Assembly (NCBI GenBank): GCA_021811225.1
Contig: JAJZPJ010000009.1
Location: 1 to 27,366, forward strand
Source: Pseudomonadota bacterium
Lineage (GTDB): Bacteria; Pseudomonadota; Gammaproteobacteria; Burkholderiales; Rhodocyclaceae
DNA: 27,366 nucleotides
Reading direction: 5' to 3'
The notes below the pieces were generated by a model. The model searched no databases and had not been told where the DNA came from. It saw only the letters and a program-made list of their open reading frames with translations. A program made the translations under genes and the position numbers. Below are positions 15,409-24,572 of this stretch, in pieces. How positions within the stretch are numbered: the stretch's first letter is position 1; each line of letters begins with the position of its first letter.

Positions 15409-17988
15409 CTATACGGTCGCCTGCTTCGCCGTCTCGACGAAGGCCGGGATCTGGTCGAAATTCATGTAGCGGTAGATGTCGCCCGCGCTCTGGGCCAGGG
15501 CGCCGATGTTGGCCATGTATTCGGCCGTCGTCGGCATCTTGCCCAGGAGCGCGCAGACCGAGGCCAGTTCCGCCGAACCGAGATAGACGCGGGTGTCCAA
15601 CCCTAAGCGATTGGGGAAGTTGCGCGTCGAGGTGGACATCGCGGTCGAGCCTCTCCGGATCGATGCCTGGTTGCCCATGCACAGCGAGCAGCCGGGCATC
15701 TCCATGCGCGCGCCGGTCCTGCCCAGGACGCCGTAGTGGCCCTCCTCGGAGAGCAGCTGCTGATCCATCTTGGTCGGCGGCGCGATCCACAGGCGCACCG
15801 GCAGGTCGCTCTTGCCGTCGAGCAGCTTGGAGGCTGCGCGGAAGTGGCCGATGTTGGTCATGCAGCTGCCGATGAACACCTCGTCGATCTTGTCGCCGGC
15901 GACCTCGGAGAGGAACTTGACGTCGTCCGGATCGTTCGGGCAGGCGACGATCGGTTCCTTGATCTCGGCCAGGTCGATTTCGATCACGTGGGCGTATTCG
16001 GCGTCGGCGTCGGGCGTGAGCAGCTTGGGATTGGCGATCCAGGCCTGCATCGCCTGGATGCGCCGGGCGAGCGTGCGCTTATCCTCGTAGCCGGTGGCGA
16101 TCAGCCACTTCAAGAGCGTGATGTTCGAGTTCAGATACTCGATGATCGGTTCCTTGTCCAGGCGCACCGTGCAGCCGGCGGCGGAGCGCTCGGCCGAGGC
16201 GTCGGACAGCTCGAAGGCCTGCTCGACCTTGAGCCTGGGCAGGCCCTCGATCTCCAGGATCCTGCCCGAGAAGGCGTTCTTCTTGCCTTTTTTCTCCACG
16301 GTCAACAGGCCCTGTTTGATCGCGTAGAGGGGGATGGCATTGACCAGATCGCGCAGCGTGATGCCCGGCTGCATCTCGCCCCTGAAGCGCACCAGGACCG
16401 ACTCGGGCATGTCCAGCGGCATGACGCCGGTGGCGGCGGCGAAGGCCACCAGGCCCGAGCCCGCCGGGAAGGAGATGCCGATCGGGAAGCGGGTGTGGGA
16501 GTCGCCGCCGGTGCCGACGGTGTCGGGCAGCAGCATGCGGTTCAGCCAGGAATGGATGATGCCGTCGCCCGGGCGCAGGCTGACGCCGCCGCGGTTGGAC
16601 ATGAAGGCGGGCAGCTCGTGGTGCATCTTGACGTCGACCGGCTTGGGATAAGCGGCGGTGTGGCAGAAGGACTGCATCACCAGGTCGGCGGAGAAGCCCA
16701 GACAGGCGAGATCCTTGAGTTCGTCGCGGGTCATCGGGCCGGTGGTGTCCTGAGAGCCGACCGAGGTCATGCGCGGCTCGCAGTAGGTGCCGGGGCGAAT
16801 TCCGCGCCCTTCCGGCAGGCCGCAGGCGCGGCCGACCATCTTCTGCGCCAGGGTGTAGCCGCGGCCGGAATCCTTCGGACTCTGCGGCAGGCGGAAGACC
16901 GTGGAAGCCGGCAGGCCCAGCGCCTCGCGCGCCTTGGCGGTGAGACTCCGGCCGATGATCAGCGGGATGCGGCCGCCGGCGCGCACCTCGTCGAACAGCA
17001 CCGCGGACTTCACCTGGAATTCGGCGATCAGCTCGCCGTTCTTGAAGGCGCGGCCTTCATAGGGACGCAGTTCGACGACGTCGCCCATCTCCATCTTGGC
17101 GACGTCGAGCTCGATCGGCAGCGCGCCGGCGTCTTCCATGGTGTTGAAGAAGATCGGCGCGATCTTGGCGCCGAGGCAGAAGCCGCCGTAGCGCTTGTTG
17201 GGCACGAAGGGGATGTCCGCACCGGTGTACCAGAGCACCGAGTTGGTCGCGGATTTTCTCGACGAGCCGGTGCCGACCACGTCGCCGACGTAGGCGATCG
17301 GGTGGCCCTTCTGCTTCAGCTCGGCGAGCAGCGCGAGCGGCTTGTCACTCAAACCCGGCCGCGGGTTCTTCAGCATCGCCAGCGCGTGCAGCGGAATGTC
17401 CGGACGGCTCCAGGCGTCGGGCGCCGGCGACAGGTCGTCGGTGTTGGTCTCGCCCGGCACCTTGAAGACGGTGACGGTGATCGATTTGGGCACTTCCGGA
17501 CGCGAAGTGAACCACTCGGCGTCGGCCCAGGACTGGAGAACCTTCTTGGCGTTGGCATTGCCGGGTTTGCCAGCCGAGTCTGCTTTCTCCTTGACGTCGT
17601 GGAAGGCGTCGAAGATCAGCAGCGTCTTGGCCAGGCCGGCGGCGGCGATCGGACCGACGACGGCATCGTCGAGCAGCTCGATCAGCGGCCCGACGTTGTA
17701 GCCGCCGAGCATCGTGCCCAGGAGTTCGGTGGCCCGCTGGCGCGAGATCAGCGGGCAGTTATCCTTGCCCATGGCCACCGCGGCGAGATAGGAAGCCTTG
17801 ACCTTGGCGGCGTTGTCGACGCCGGCCGGAACGCGCTGGGTGAATAGTTCGAGCAGGAAGGCCTCCTCGCCCTTGGGCGGAGACTTCAGCAATTCGATCA
17901 GTTCGGCGGTCTGTTCCGCCGACAGCGGCAGCGGCGGGATGCCGAGGGAGGCGCGTTCGGCGGCGTGTTCGCGATAGGCTTTCAGCAT
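15409..17988 (-). CDS. acnB: Bifunctional aconitate hydratase 2 / 2-methylisocitrate dehydratase
   Basis: AcnB interconverts citrate and isocitrate in the TCA cycle and also acts on 2-methylisocitrate. The product is 859 residues, the normal AcnB length, starting MLKAYREHAAERASLGIPPL. The N-terminal helical domain, the swivel domain (GDVVGTGSSRKSATNSVLW) and the catalytic core (TVGTGGDSHTRFPIGISFPA) are in AcnB order. The three [4Fe-4S] cysteines lie in GSCMTNIGHFRAA and GCSLCMGNQA, and the substrate-binding STSTRNFPNRLG is present. The start at 17988 is supported by AAGGA upstream and by homology; the frame stays open to 18387 but that part is unrelated. It is the last gene of the mdh, CitE-like, acnB operon, 29 nt after the CitE-like gene. 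Confidence 0.97.
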   Translation of the reverse strand: MLKAYREHAAERASLGIPPLPLSAEQTAELIELLKSPPKGEEAFLLELFTQRVPAGVDNAAKVKASYLAAVAMGKDNCPLISRQRATELLGTMLGGYNVGPLIELLDDAVVGPIAAAGLAKTLLIFDAFHDVKEKADSAGKPGNANAKKVLQSWADAEWFTSRPEVPKSITVTVFKVPGETNTDDLSPAPDAWSRPDIPLHALAMLKNPRPGLSDKPLALLAELKQKGHPIAYVGDVVGTGSSRKSATNSVLWYTGADIPFVPNKRYGGFCLGAKIAPIFFNTMEDAGALPIELDVAKMEMGDVVELRPYEGRAFKNGELIAEFQVKSAVLFDEVRAGGRIPLIIGRSLTAKAREALGLPASTVFRLPQSPKDSGRGYTLAQKMVGRACGLPEGRGIRPGTYCEPRMTSVGSQDTTGPMTRDELKDLACLGFSADLVMQSFCHTAAYPKPVDVKMHHELPAFMSNRGGVSLRPGDGIIHSWLNRMLLPDTVGTGGDSHTRFPIGISFPAGSGLVAFAAATGVMPLDMPESVLVRFRGEMQPGITLRDLVNAIPLYAIKQGLLTVEKKGKKNAFSGRILEIEGLPRLKVEQAFELSDASAERSAAGCTVRLDKEPIIEYLNSNITLLKWLIATGYEDKRTLARRIQAMQAWIANPKLLTPDADAEYAHVIEIDLAEIKEPIVACPNDPDDVKFLSEVAGDKIDEVFIGSCMTNIGHFRAASKLLDGKSDLPVRLWIAPPTKMDQQLLSEEGHYGVLGRTGARMEMPGCSLCMGNQASIRRGSTAMSTSTRNFPNRLGLDTRVYLGSAELASVCALLGKMPTTAEYMANIGALAQSAGDIYRYMNFDQIPAFVETAKQATV

Positions 17989-18017
17989 GACGACATCCTT
18001 TTCTTGAAATTCGACGA

Positions 18018-19025
18018 CTAAAAAAAACGGTCCCGGGCGACGGCGGAAAGCTCCATGCCGGTGGCCTGGGCTCTTTGCAACAGTTCCCAGTAATAGCGAT
18101 AGGAGGCGCGGTCGTGCAGCTTGCCGGCCAGCTGGATCGGACCCCAAGCGGCGTCCTGGGCGGCGATCAGAATCTCCGCGGCCTCGATCGTCTCGGCGAA
18201 GTCGGGCCGCATCGCGGCAACGATGGCTTCGATCTGCCCCGGGTGGATGCTCCACATGCGCAGGAAACCGAATTGCTGGCGCGCGCGCCGGGCATCCTCG
18301 GCGACCACCTGGGCGTCGCGGATCTCGACGCTGACGTTGTGCGTCGGCACCACGCCGTTGCCCAGCGCCGCCGCAACGATCTCGCACTTGGCGCGCACCA
18401 CCAGCGGATGCTCGAACTGGCCGGGACTCCTCATGGCGGCCGCGGGAATCGCGCCGTGGTGGCTTGATACGAAATCCATCAGGCCGAAATCGAGCGACTC
18501 GACGCCGGACAGGGCGGCGATCCGCCAGGCTTCGTGCACGGCGCCGGGCGTCTCGATCAGCACATGCACCGGTATCTTCCGGTCGAGGCCGTGGCGCCGG
18601 CAGGCGTCATTCACGGCGGCGACCTGGATCATCGCGTCCTCCATGCCGCCGACCTTGGGCAGCACGAGGTAGGCCAGGCGCGCCCCGGCGCCGCCGACGA
18701 TGATCTCGATGTCGTCACGCCAGTGCGGGTGAAGGATGTCGTGGATGCGCGCGCCGACGCGGCCATGTTCGTTGTCGGCAGAATCGATCTGCGCCGCGAC
18801 CATGGCCGCGTGCTCGCGCTCGCCGCCGGCGGGCGCCCCGTCCTCGCAGTCGCAGGTCAGATCGAAGATCGGGCCCAGCTCGCGCTGCAGGAGCAGCGCC
18901 TTGGCGATCAGCTTCTCGCTGCCGGCGTAATGCTCGCAGGCAGCGAGCGCGGGGAAGGGTTTTTCGCCGCGATGGAGCACGGCGTCGGGAGGGAGACGAT
19001 CGCCCTTGGCCATTCCCTCGCTCAT
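18018..19025 (-). CDS. HpcH/HpaI aldolase / citrate lyase beta (CitE-like) family protein
   Basis: This 335-residue TIM-barrel lyase of the CitE/malyl-CoA lyase family would cleave or condense acyl-CoA-type substrates with Mg2+. Visible family features are FDLTCDCEDGAPAGG (barrel strand with acidic residues), HVLIETPGAVHEA (Mg-binding Glu) and SLDFGLMDFVSSHHG. The citrate lyase alpha, gamma and ligase genes are absent, so it is not part of a classical citrate lyase. Stand-alone CitE-like enzymes include malyl-CoA, citramalyl-CoA and methylmalyl-CoA lyases, and the exact reaction here is unknown. The start at ATG 19025 lies 17 nt after the mdh stop; ATG 19013 is an alternative with GAGGGA too close to it. 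Its place between mdh and acnB ties it to central carbon metabolism. Confidence 0.85.
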   Translation of the reverse strand: MSEGMAKGDRLPPDAVLHRGEKPFPALAACEHYAGSEKLIAKALLLQRELGPIFDLTCDCEDGAPAGGEREHAAMVAAQIDSADNEHGRVGARIHDILHPHWRDDIEIIVGGAGARLAYLVLPKVGGMEDAMIQVAAVNDACRRHGLDRKIPVHVLIETPGAVHEAWRIAALSGVESLDFGLMDFVSSHHGAIPAAAMRSPGQFEHPLVVRAKCEIVAAALGNGVVPTHNVSVEIRDAQVVAEDARRARQQFGFLRMWSIHPGQIEAIVAAMRPDFAETIEAAEILIAAQDAAWGPIQLAGKLHDRASYRYYWELLQRAQATGMELSAVARDRFF

Positions 19026-19042
19026 CCCGCGCCTTGCCCGTA

Positions 19043-20026
<984 letters not shown>

Positions 20027-20132
20027 GATGGACTCCTGAGTCAGAAAAAAAGAGGCTTTCAAACTTTTGATCGCGCGCGGCACATGCTGCGCTGCAGCGA
20101 GACGGGCGCCGACGATTCGAAAATGCGTTCGA

Positions 20133-20161
20133 TGTTAAATCCGAGCTCAGCACCCTGTCAA
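20133..20161 (-). promoter_or_regulatory. Candidate sigma-70 promoter of the mdh operon
   Basis: On the minus strand a perfect -35 TTGACA (20161 to 20156) is followed after 16 bases by TTTAAC (20139 to 20134), a 4/6 match to the -10 consensus. This would start transcription about 100 bases upstream of mdh. The GntR-type inverted repeat at 20171-20190 lies just upstream of the -35. Confidence 0.5.
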
Positions 20162-20170
20162 TAACTATCT

Positions 20171-20190
20171 TATGACTTATATAAGACATA
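20171..20190. promoter_or_regulatory. Inverted repeat, candidate operator of the GntR/HutC regulator
   Basis: The 20-bp sequence TATGACTTATATAAGACATA is an 18/20 inverted repeat built on the perfect core CTTATATAAG (20176-20185). It lies in the AT-rich intergenic region between mdh and the divergent GntR-family gene, about 10 bp upstream of the mdh -35 and 46 bp upstream of the regulator start. GntR dimers bind short inverted repeats of this kind, often near their own gene. The TATAAG inside it could also serve as a -10 for the regulator, giving autoregulation. Confidence 0.6.
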
Positions 20191-20235
20191 GGATGCCTCT
20201 GGACGAGGCGATCTTTTTATGGTGAAATCCGGGCC

Positions 20236-20979
20236 ATGTTGCAGGAGTCGCCTCTTTCCCCGACCTTCAGCCCGCTCTACCGTCAGATCAAGCGCCTGAT
20301 TTTGCAAGGCCTCGAGTCCGGCGAGTGGCGCCCGGGCGAACTCATCCCGAGCGAGAACGAACTGGCTGCGCGTTTCAACGTCAGTCAGGGAACGGTGCGC
20401 AAGGCGATCGACGAAATGGCGGCGGAGAATCTGCTGCTCCGTCGGCAGGGCAAGGGCACCTACGTTGCATCGCACAACGACGACGATCCGCACGTCTCCT
20501 TCCGCTTCCTGCGCCTGGTGCCCGAGAACGGAAAACTGGAGCCGTCGCAGAGCGTGCCGCTCGAATGCTGGCGCGCCAAGGCCGGTCTGGAGGTCTCGCG
20601 CACCCTGGGGATCAAGCCAGGCGCGCCGATCACGATCGTCCGCCGCCTGCTCAAATTCGGCGCCAAGCCGGTGGTGGTCGAGGAAATCTATCTGCCGGGC
20701 GAGACCTTCGACGGCCTCAGCCTGGAAATCCTGCAGGAATACCAGGGCTCCTTCTACGGCCTGCTCGAGAGCCGCTTCGGCGTGCGCATGATCCGCGCCG
20801 AGGAGCGATTGCGCGCGATGGCGGCCGACCGCGCCAGCGCCGCCCTGCTCGGCGTGGCCGAGGGCGCGCCGCTGCTCTCGGTCGAGCGGGTCAGCTACAC
20901 CTACGGCGACCGCCCGGTCGAATGGCGTCGCGGCCTGTATTCGACCGCGGACTACTACTACATGAACGAACTCAATTGA
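20236..20979 (+). CDS. GntR/HutC-family transcriptional regulator
   Basis: This 247-residue DNA-binding protein probably controls the adjacent TCA genes. Residues about 12-78 form the GntR winged helix (PLYRQIKRLILQGLESGEW, then PSENELAARFNVSQGTVRKA and RRQGKGTYVA). Residues about 95-243 form a UTRA effector-binding domain as in HutC/FarR-type members (SRTLGIKPGAPITIVRRLL, ending STADYYYMNELN). The start at ATG 20236 has only a weak GGTGA upstream. It stands between the minus-strand mdh operon and the plus-strand sdh operon, so it is well placed to regulate both. The ligand is unknown; an organic acid is plausible. Confidence 0.9.
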   Translation: MLQESPLSPTFSPLYRQIKRLILQGLESGEWRPGELIPSENELAARFNVSQGTVRKAIDEMAAENLLLRRQGKGTYVASHNDDDPHVSFRFLRLVPENGKLEPSQSVPLECWRAKAGLEVSRTLGIKPGAPITIVRRLLKFGAKPVVVEEIYLPGETFDGLSLEILQEYQGSFYGLLESRFGVRMIRAEERLRAMAADRASAALLGVAEGAPLLSVERVSYTYGDRPVEWRRGLYSTADYYYMNELN

Positions 20980-21005
20980 GGGCGAAGTTTGGGGGCGGAG
21001 GCGTG

Positions 21006-21034
21006 TTTACAGCGCCGGGTAATTTGTATTTAAT
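21006..21034 (+). promoter_or_regulatory. Candidate sigma-70 promoter of the sdh operon
   Basis: TTTACA (21006-21011, 5/6 to the -35 consensus) and TTTAAT (21029-21034, 5/6 to the -10) are separated by 17 bases, the optimal spacing. Transcription would begin near 21041, about 40 bases upstream of sdhC and just before the palindrome at 21045-21058. Confidence 0.6.
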
Positions 21035-21044
21035 CATTTACTGG

Positions 21045-21058
21045 CGGCATTAATGCCG
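21045..21058. promoter_or_regulatory. Perfect 14-bp palindrome in the sdh leader
   Basis: CGGCATTAATGCCG is its own exact reverse complement. It lies immediately downstream of the predicted sdh start of transcription and 23 bp upstream of the sdhC start. It could be a repressor site or a small leader hairpin; the sequence alone does not decide. It differs from the CTTATATAAG operator at the mdh-gntR junction. Confidence 0.4.
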
Positions 21059-21080
21059 TAGATACGGGAGATCGACAGCC

Positions 21081-21458
21081 GTGATGACAAAGAAACGTCC
21101 GAAGTATTTGAACCTGTTCGAGATAAAGTTGCCCCTCGCGGGCTTCGTCTCGATTCTGCACCGCGTCAGCGGCGCCGCCCTGTTCCTGATGCTGCCGCTG
21201 CTGATCTATCTGCTGCAGCTCTCGCTCGGAACGCCTCAGGATTTCGCGGTCCTGACTTCGGCGCTCGATAATCCCCTGCTCAAGCTGGTGCTGCTCGGCC
21301 TGCTGTGGGCCTTTCTTCATCATTTCTGCATGGGCATCCGCATCTTGCTGCTCGACCTGCACGTCGGCGTCGATCTCGCTGCAGCGCGCACCAGCGCCAA
21401 GCTGGTCCAGGGCGTGAGCCTGCTTCTGACCGTGCTATTGGGGGTGAAACTATGGTGA
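21081..21458 (+). CDS. sdhC: Succinate dehydrogenase cytochrome b556 subunit
   Basis: SdhC is a membrane anchor of respiratory complex II; with SdhD it binds heme b and quinone. The 125-residue product has three membrane helices, starting in SILHRVSGAALFLMLPLLIYLL. The conserved Ser in HRVSG lies near the quinone site. The heme-ligand region is WAFLHHFCMGIRILLLD, with the usual second His of GIRH replaced by Ile. The start is GTG 21081 (GGGAG ends 10 nt upstream) or ATG 21084 (13 nt); GTG is preferred for spacing. sdhD overlaps its 3' end by 7 nt. Confidence 0.93.
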   Translation: MMTKKRPKYLNLFEIKLPLAGFVSILHRVSGAALFLMLPLLIYLLQLSLGTPQDFAVLTSALDNPLLKLVLLGLLWAFLHHFCMGIRILLLDLHVGVDLAAARTSAKLVQGVSLLLTVLLGVKLW

Positions 21459-21799
21459 AGCGACCCGTCGTCGGCGCCCATTACGGGCTCAAGGACTGGC
21501 TGGCGCAGCGCGTCACGGCCGTGGTGATGTTCGCCTACACCCTCGTTCTGCTGGCCACCCTGCTCGTCGGGCCGCCGCTGACGCAGCAGAGCTGGCACGC
21601 GCTGATGTCCGGCACCGGCATGCGCATCGTCAGCTTCGTGTTCATCCTGAGCCTCTGCTACCACGCCTGGGTCGGTGTGCGCGACATCTGGATGGATTAC
21701 ATCAAGCCGGCGGGGCTGCGCCTGTTGATGCATATCCTGACCCTGCTGGCCTTGATCGGCTATGCCGGCTGGGCGACCCAGATTTTGTGGAGACTGTAA
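21452..21799 (+). CDS. sdhD: Succinate dehydrogenase hydrophobic membrane anchor subunit
   Basis: This is the second membrane anchor of complex II, 115 residues with three predicted helices. The N-terminal VVGAHYGLKDWLAQRVTAVVM is typical. The heme ligand His is in LCYHAWVGVRDIWMDYIKP, and the Asp-Tyr pair in that segment corresponds to the quinone-site residues known in E. coli SdhD. The start at ATG 21452 overlaps the sdhC stop by 7 nt, with GGGGGTG upstream. A longer in-frame reading from 21305 lies inside sdhC and is rejected. Confidence 0.93.
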   Translation: MVKRPVVGAHYGLKDWLAQRVTAVVMFAYTLVLLATLLVGPPLTQQSWHALMSGTGMRIVSFVFILSLCYHAWVGVRDIWMDYIKPAGLRLLMHILTLLALIGYAGWATQILWRL

Positions 21800-21801
21800 G
21801 C

Positions 21802-23571
21802 GTGAAGCCAATATCTATTCGAAAATTCGACGCGATCATCGTCGGCGCCGGCGGTGCCGGTCTGCGTGCCGCCATCCAACTGTCCGAGTCCGGCCTGAAG
21901 ACGGCGGTCATCTCCAAGGTCTTCCCGACCCGCTCGCACACCGTCGCCGCCCAGGGCGGCGTCGCCGCGGCGCTGGGCAACTCCGAGGAGGACAACTGGC
22001 AGTGGCATATGTACGACACCGTCAAGGGCTCCGACTGGCTGGGCGACCAGGACGCGATCGAGTTCATGTGCCGCAAGGCCAACGAGGTGGTGGTCGAGCT
22101 GGAACACTACGGCATGCCCTTCGACCGGCTCGACAACGGCAAGATCTATCAGCGTCCCTTCGGCGGCCACATGTCGAACTTCGGCGAGAAGCCGGTGCGC
22201 CGCGCCTGCGCCGCCGCCGACCGCACCGGCCACGCGATGCTGCACGCGATGTACCAGAGGAACGTCCGCGCCAATACCCAGTTCTTCGTCGAGTGGATGG
22301 CGCTCGACCTGGTCCGCGACGGCGCCGGCCAGGTGCTCGGCGTCACCGCGATGGAGATGGAGACCGGCGAGGTGGTGATGTTCCAGGCCAAGGCGACGCT
22401 GTTCGCCACCGGCGGCGCCGGCCGCATCTTCTACTCGTCGACCAACGCCTTCATCAACACCGGCGACGGCTTGGGGATGGCGGCGCGCGCCGGCATTCCG
22501 TTGGAGGACATGGAGTTCTGGCAGTTCCATCCGACCGGGGTGGCCGGTGCCGGCGTGCTGATCACCGAGGGCGTGCGCGGCGAGGGCGGCATCCTCAGGA
22601 ACAGCAGCGGCGAGCGCTTCATGGAACGCTACGCGCCCAACGCCAAGGATCTCGCCTCGCGCGACGTGGTGTCCCGGGCGATGGCCACCGAGATCAAGGA
22701 AGGGCGGGGCTGCGGGCCGCACAAGGACTACGTGCAGCTCGATCTCACCCACCTCGATCCCAAGACCGTCATGCAGCGTCTGCCGGGCATCCGCGAGATC
22801 TCGATCCAGTTCGCCGGCGCCGACCCGATCAAGGAGCCGATCCCGGTGGTGCCGACCGCCCACTACATGATGGGCGGCATCCCGACCAATTATTACGGCC
22901 AGGTGGTGGTGCCCAAGGACGGCAGGCACGACGCCGTGGTGCCGGGTTTCTACGCCGCGGGCGAGTGCGCCTGCGCCTCGGTGCATGGCGCCAACCGCCT
23001 GGGCACCAACTCGCTGCTGGATCTCCTGGTGTTCGGCAAGTCCGCCGGCGAGACCATGGTCGCGGACATCCGGGCGATGCCCAGCGCGCACCCGGATCTG
23101 CCCGCGGATGCGTTCGATCTCACACGCTCGCGCCTGGCGCGCCTGGAGGACCAGAAGGACGGGGCCAACGTGCACGAGACCCAGCTCGCCATGCGCAGGG
23201 TGATGCAGGATCATTGCGGCGTGTTCCGCTTTCCCGACATGCTGGAGCAGGGCGTGACCAAAATCCTCGAGGTCGAGACCCGGGTGCGCGCGACCGAGAT
23301 CAAGGACAAGTCGCAGGTGTTCAATACCGCGCGCCTGGAAGCGCTGGAACTGGACAACCTGATCGAGGTGGCCAAGGCCGCGATGATTTCCGCCGAGGCC
23401 CGCCAGGAGTCGCGCGGCGCCCAGGCGCGCGAAGACCACCCCGATCGCGATGACGCCAACTGGTTGAAGCATACGCTGTGGTATCGCGCAGCCAACCGAC
23501 TCGACTACAAGCCGGTGCAGATGAAGCCGCTGTCGGTCGACAGCATCGAACTCAAGAAGCGCGTGTACTAA
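21802..23571 (+). CDS. sdhA: Succinate dehydrogenase flavoprotein subunit
   Basis: SdhA carries the covalent FAD and oxidises succinate to fumarate. The product is 589 residues, like E. coli SdhA (588). It shows the dinucleotide-binding fold FDAIIVGAGGAGLRAAIQLSE, the flavinylated His in TRSHTVAAQGG, the active-site region QFHPTGVAGAGVLITEGVRGEGG, and HYMMGGIPTN with ECACASVHGANRLGTNSLLD. The start is taken as GTG 21802, 2 nt after the sdhD stop with GGAG 9 nt upstream; an in-frame GTG at 21787 overlaps sdhD and lacks a ribosome-binding site. It is followed by sdhB after 13 nt. Confidence 0.97.
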   Translation: MKPISIRKFDAIIVGAGGAGLRAAIQLSESGLKTAVISKVFPTRSHTVAAQGGVAAALGNSEEDNWQWHMYDTVKGSDWLGDQDAIEFMCRKANEVVVELEHYGMPFDRLDNGKIYQRPFGGHMSNFGEKPVRRACAAADRTGHAMLHAMYQRNVRANTQFFVEWMALDLVRDGAGQVLGVTAMEMETGEVVMFQAKATLFATGGAGRIFYSSTNAFINTGDGLGMAARAGIPLEDMEFWQFHPTGVAGAGVLITEGVRGEGGILRNSSGERFMERYAPNAKDLASRDVVSRAMATEIKEGRGCGPHKDYVQLDLTHLDPKTVMQRLPGIREISIQFAGADPIKEPIPVVPTAHYMMGGIPTNYYGQVVVPKDGRHDAVVPGFYAAGECACASVHGANRLGTNSLLDLLVFGKSAGETMVADIRAMPSAHPDLPADAFDLTRSRLARLEDQKDGANVHETQLAMRRVMQDHCGVFRFPDMLEQGVTKILEVETRVRATEIKDKSQVFNTARLEALELDNLIEVAKAAMISAEARQESRGAQAREDHPDRDDANWLKHTLWYRAANRLDYKPVQMKPLSVDSIELKKRVY

Positions 23572-23584
23572 GAGGGAGCAGAGC

Positions 23585-24289
23585 ATGGCCACGGTGCAAT
23601 TCAAGATCTATCGCTACGACCCGGACAAGGATGAAAAACCCTATATGGAGGCGGTCACGGTCGAGCGCGACCCCTCCGATCGCAAGCTGCTCGACGTCCT
23701 GGTCAAGGCCAAGTATCGGGACGACTCGATCGCCTTCCGCCGCTCCTGCCGCGAAGGCGTGTGCGGTTCGGACGCGATGAACATCAACGGCAAGAACGGC
23801 CTGGCCTGCTTGACCGACATCGACAGCCTGAAGCAGCCGATCGTGCTGCGGCCGCTGCCCGGATTGCCGGTGATCCGCGACCTGATCGTGGATATGACCC
23901 AGTTCTTCAAGCAGTACCACTCGATCAAACCCTACCTGATCAACAACGAACATCCGCCGGAGCGCGAGCGTCTGCAGTCGCCCGAGGATCGCGAAGAGCT
24001 GAACGGCCTGTACGAGTGTATTCTGTGCGCTTGCTGCTCGACCTCCTGCCCGTCGTTCTGGTGGAACCCGGACAAGTTCGTCGGTCCGGCGGGCCTGCTG
24101 GCGGCCTACCGCTTCATCGCCGACAGCCGCGACCAGGCGACCAGCGAGCGGCTCGACGACCTCGACGATCCGTACCGGCTGTTCCGCTGCCACAGCATCA
24201 TGAACTGCGTCGATGCCTGCCCCAAGGGCTTGAATCCGACCAAGGCGATCGGCAAGATCAAGGATCTGATGGTGCGTCGCCTGGTATGA
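23585..24289 (+). CDS. sdhB: Succinate dehydrogenase iron-sulfur subunit
   Basis: SdhB carries electrons from the flavin to quinone through three clusters. The 234-residue product has the [2Fe-2S] motif SCREGVCGSDAMNINGKNG, the [4Fe-4S] motif CILCACCSTSCP, and the [3Fe-4S] motif CHSIMNCVDACPKGLNPTKA, all intact. AGAGGGAG precedes the ATG. Its stop overlaps the start of sdhE by 4 nt (ATGA). Confidence 0.97.
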   Translation: MATVQFKIYRYDPDKDEKPYMEAVTVERDPSDRKLLDVLVKAKYRDDSIAFRRSCREGVCGSDAMNINGKNGLACLTDIDSLKQPIVLRPLPGLPVIRDLIVDMTQFFKQYHSIKPYLINNEHPPERERLQSPEDREELNGLYECILCACCSTSCPSFWWNPDKFVGPAGLLAAYRFIADSRDQATSERLDDLDDPYRLFRCHSIMNCVDACPKGLNPTKAIGKIKDLMVRRLV

Positions 24290-24528
24290 GCCGGGAGGCC
24301 GAACTGGGACGGCTGCGCTGGCATTCCCGGCGCGGAATGCTGGAGCTGGACCTGGTGCTGGAGCGCTTCTGGCGGCGGCACGGCGAGAGCCTGAGCGAGG
24401 AACAGGCCGCGAGTCTGGCGCGGGTGCTGGAACTGGAAGAGGCCGATTTGTGGGAAATCATCTGCGGCCGCCGCGAGATCGGCGAGCCGCGCTTGCAGGG
24501 CATGATCGAACTGCTGCGCGAAGTTTGA
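24286..24528 (+). CDS. sdhE: FAD assembly factor SdhE
   Basis: SdhE is a small cytosolic protein that promotes covalent attachment of FAD to SdhA. The 80-residue product contains the family signature RGMLELD (the RGxxE motif) near its N-terminus and the usual five-helix pattern, with FWRRHGESLSEEQ and LELEEADLWEIICGRRE. The ATG at 24286 overlaps the sdhB stop by 4 nt, so translation is coupled to the complex II genes. The frame remains open far upstream inside sdhB, but homology begins only here. Confidence 0.93.
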   Translation: MSREAELGRLRWHSRRGMLELDLVLERFWRRHGESLSEEQAASLARVLELEEADLWEIICGRREIGEPRLQGMIELLREV

Positions 24529-24572
24529 CGGCGCGGCGACTTAAGCCGGTTTTGACTTAGACGGAGGCATCA

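Noticed and set aside
15736..17847. Open frame of 703 codons on the plus strand opposite acnB
   Set aside because: acnB is unmistakable on the minus strand; the shadow has only biased low-complexity content.
24529..24572. Second GntR-type operator upstream of gltA (CTTAAG and GACTTAG)
   Set aside because: Only partial half-sites with no inverted-repeat arrangement like that at 20171-20190.
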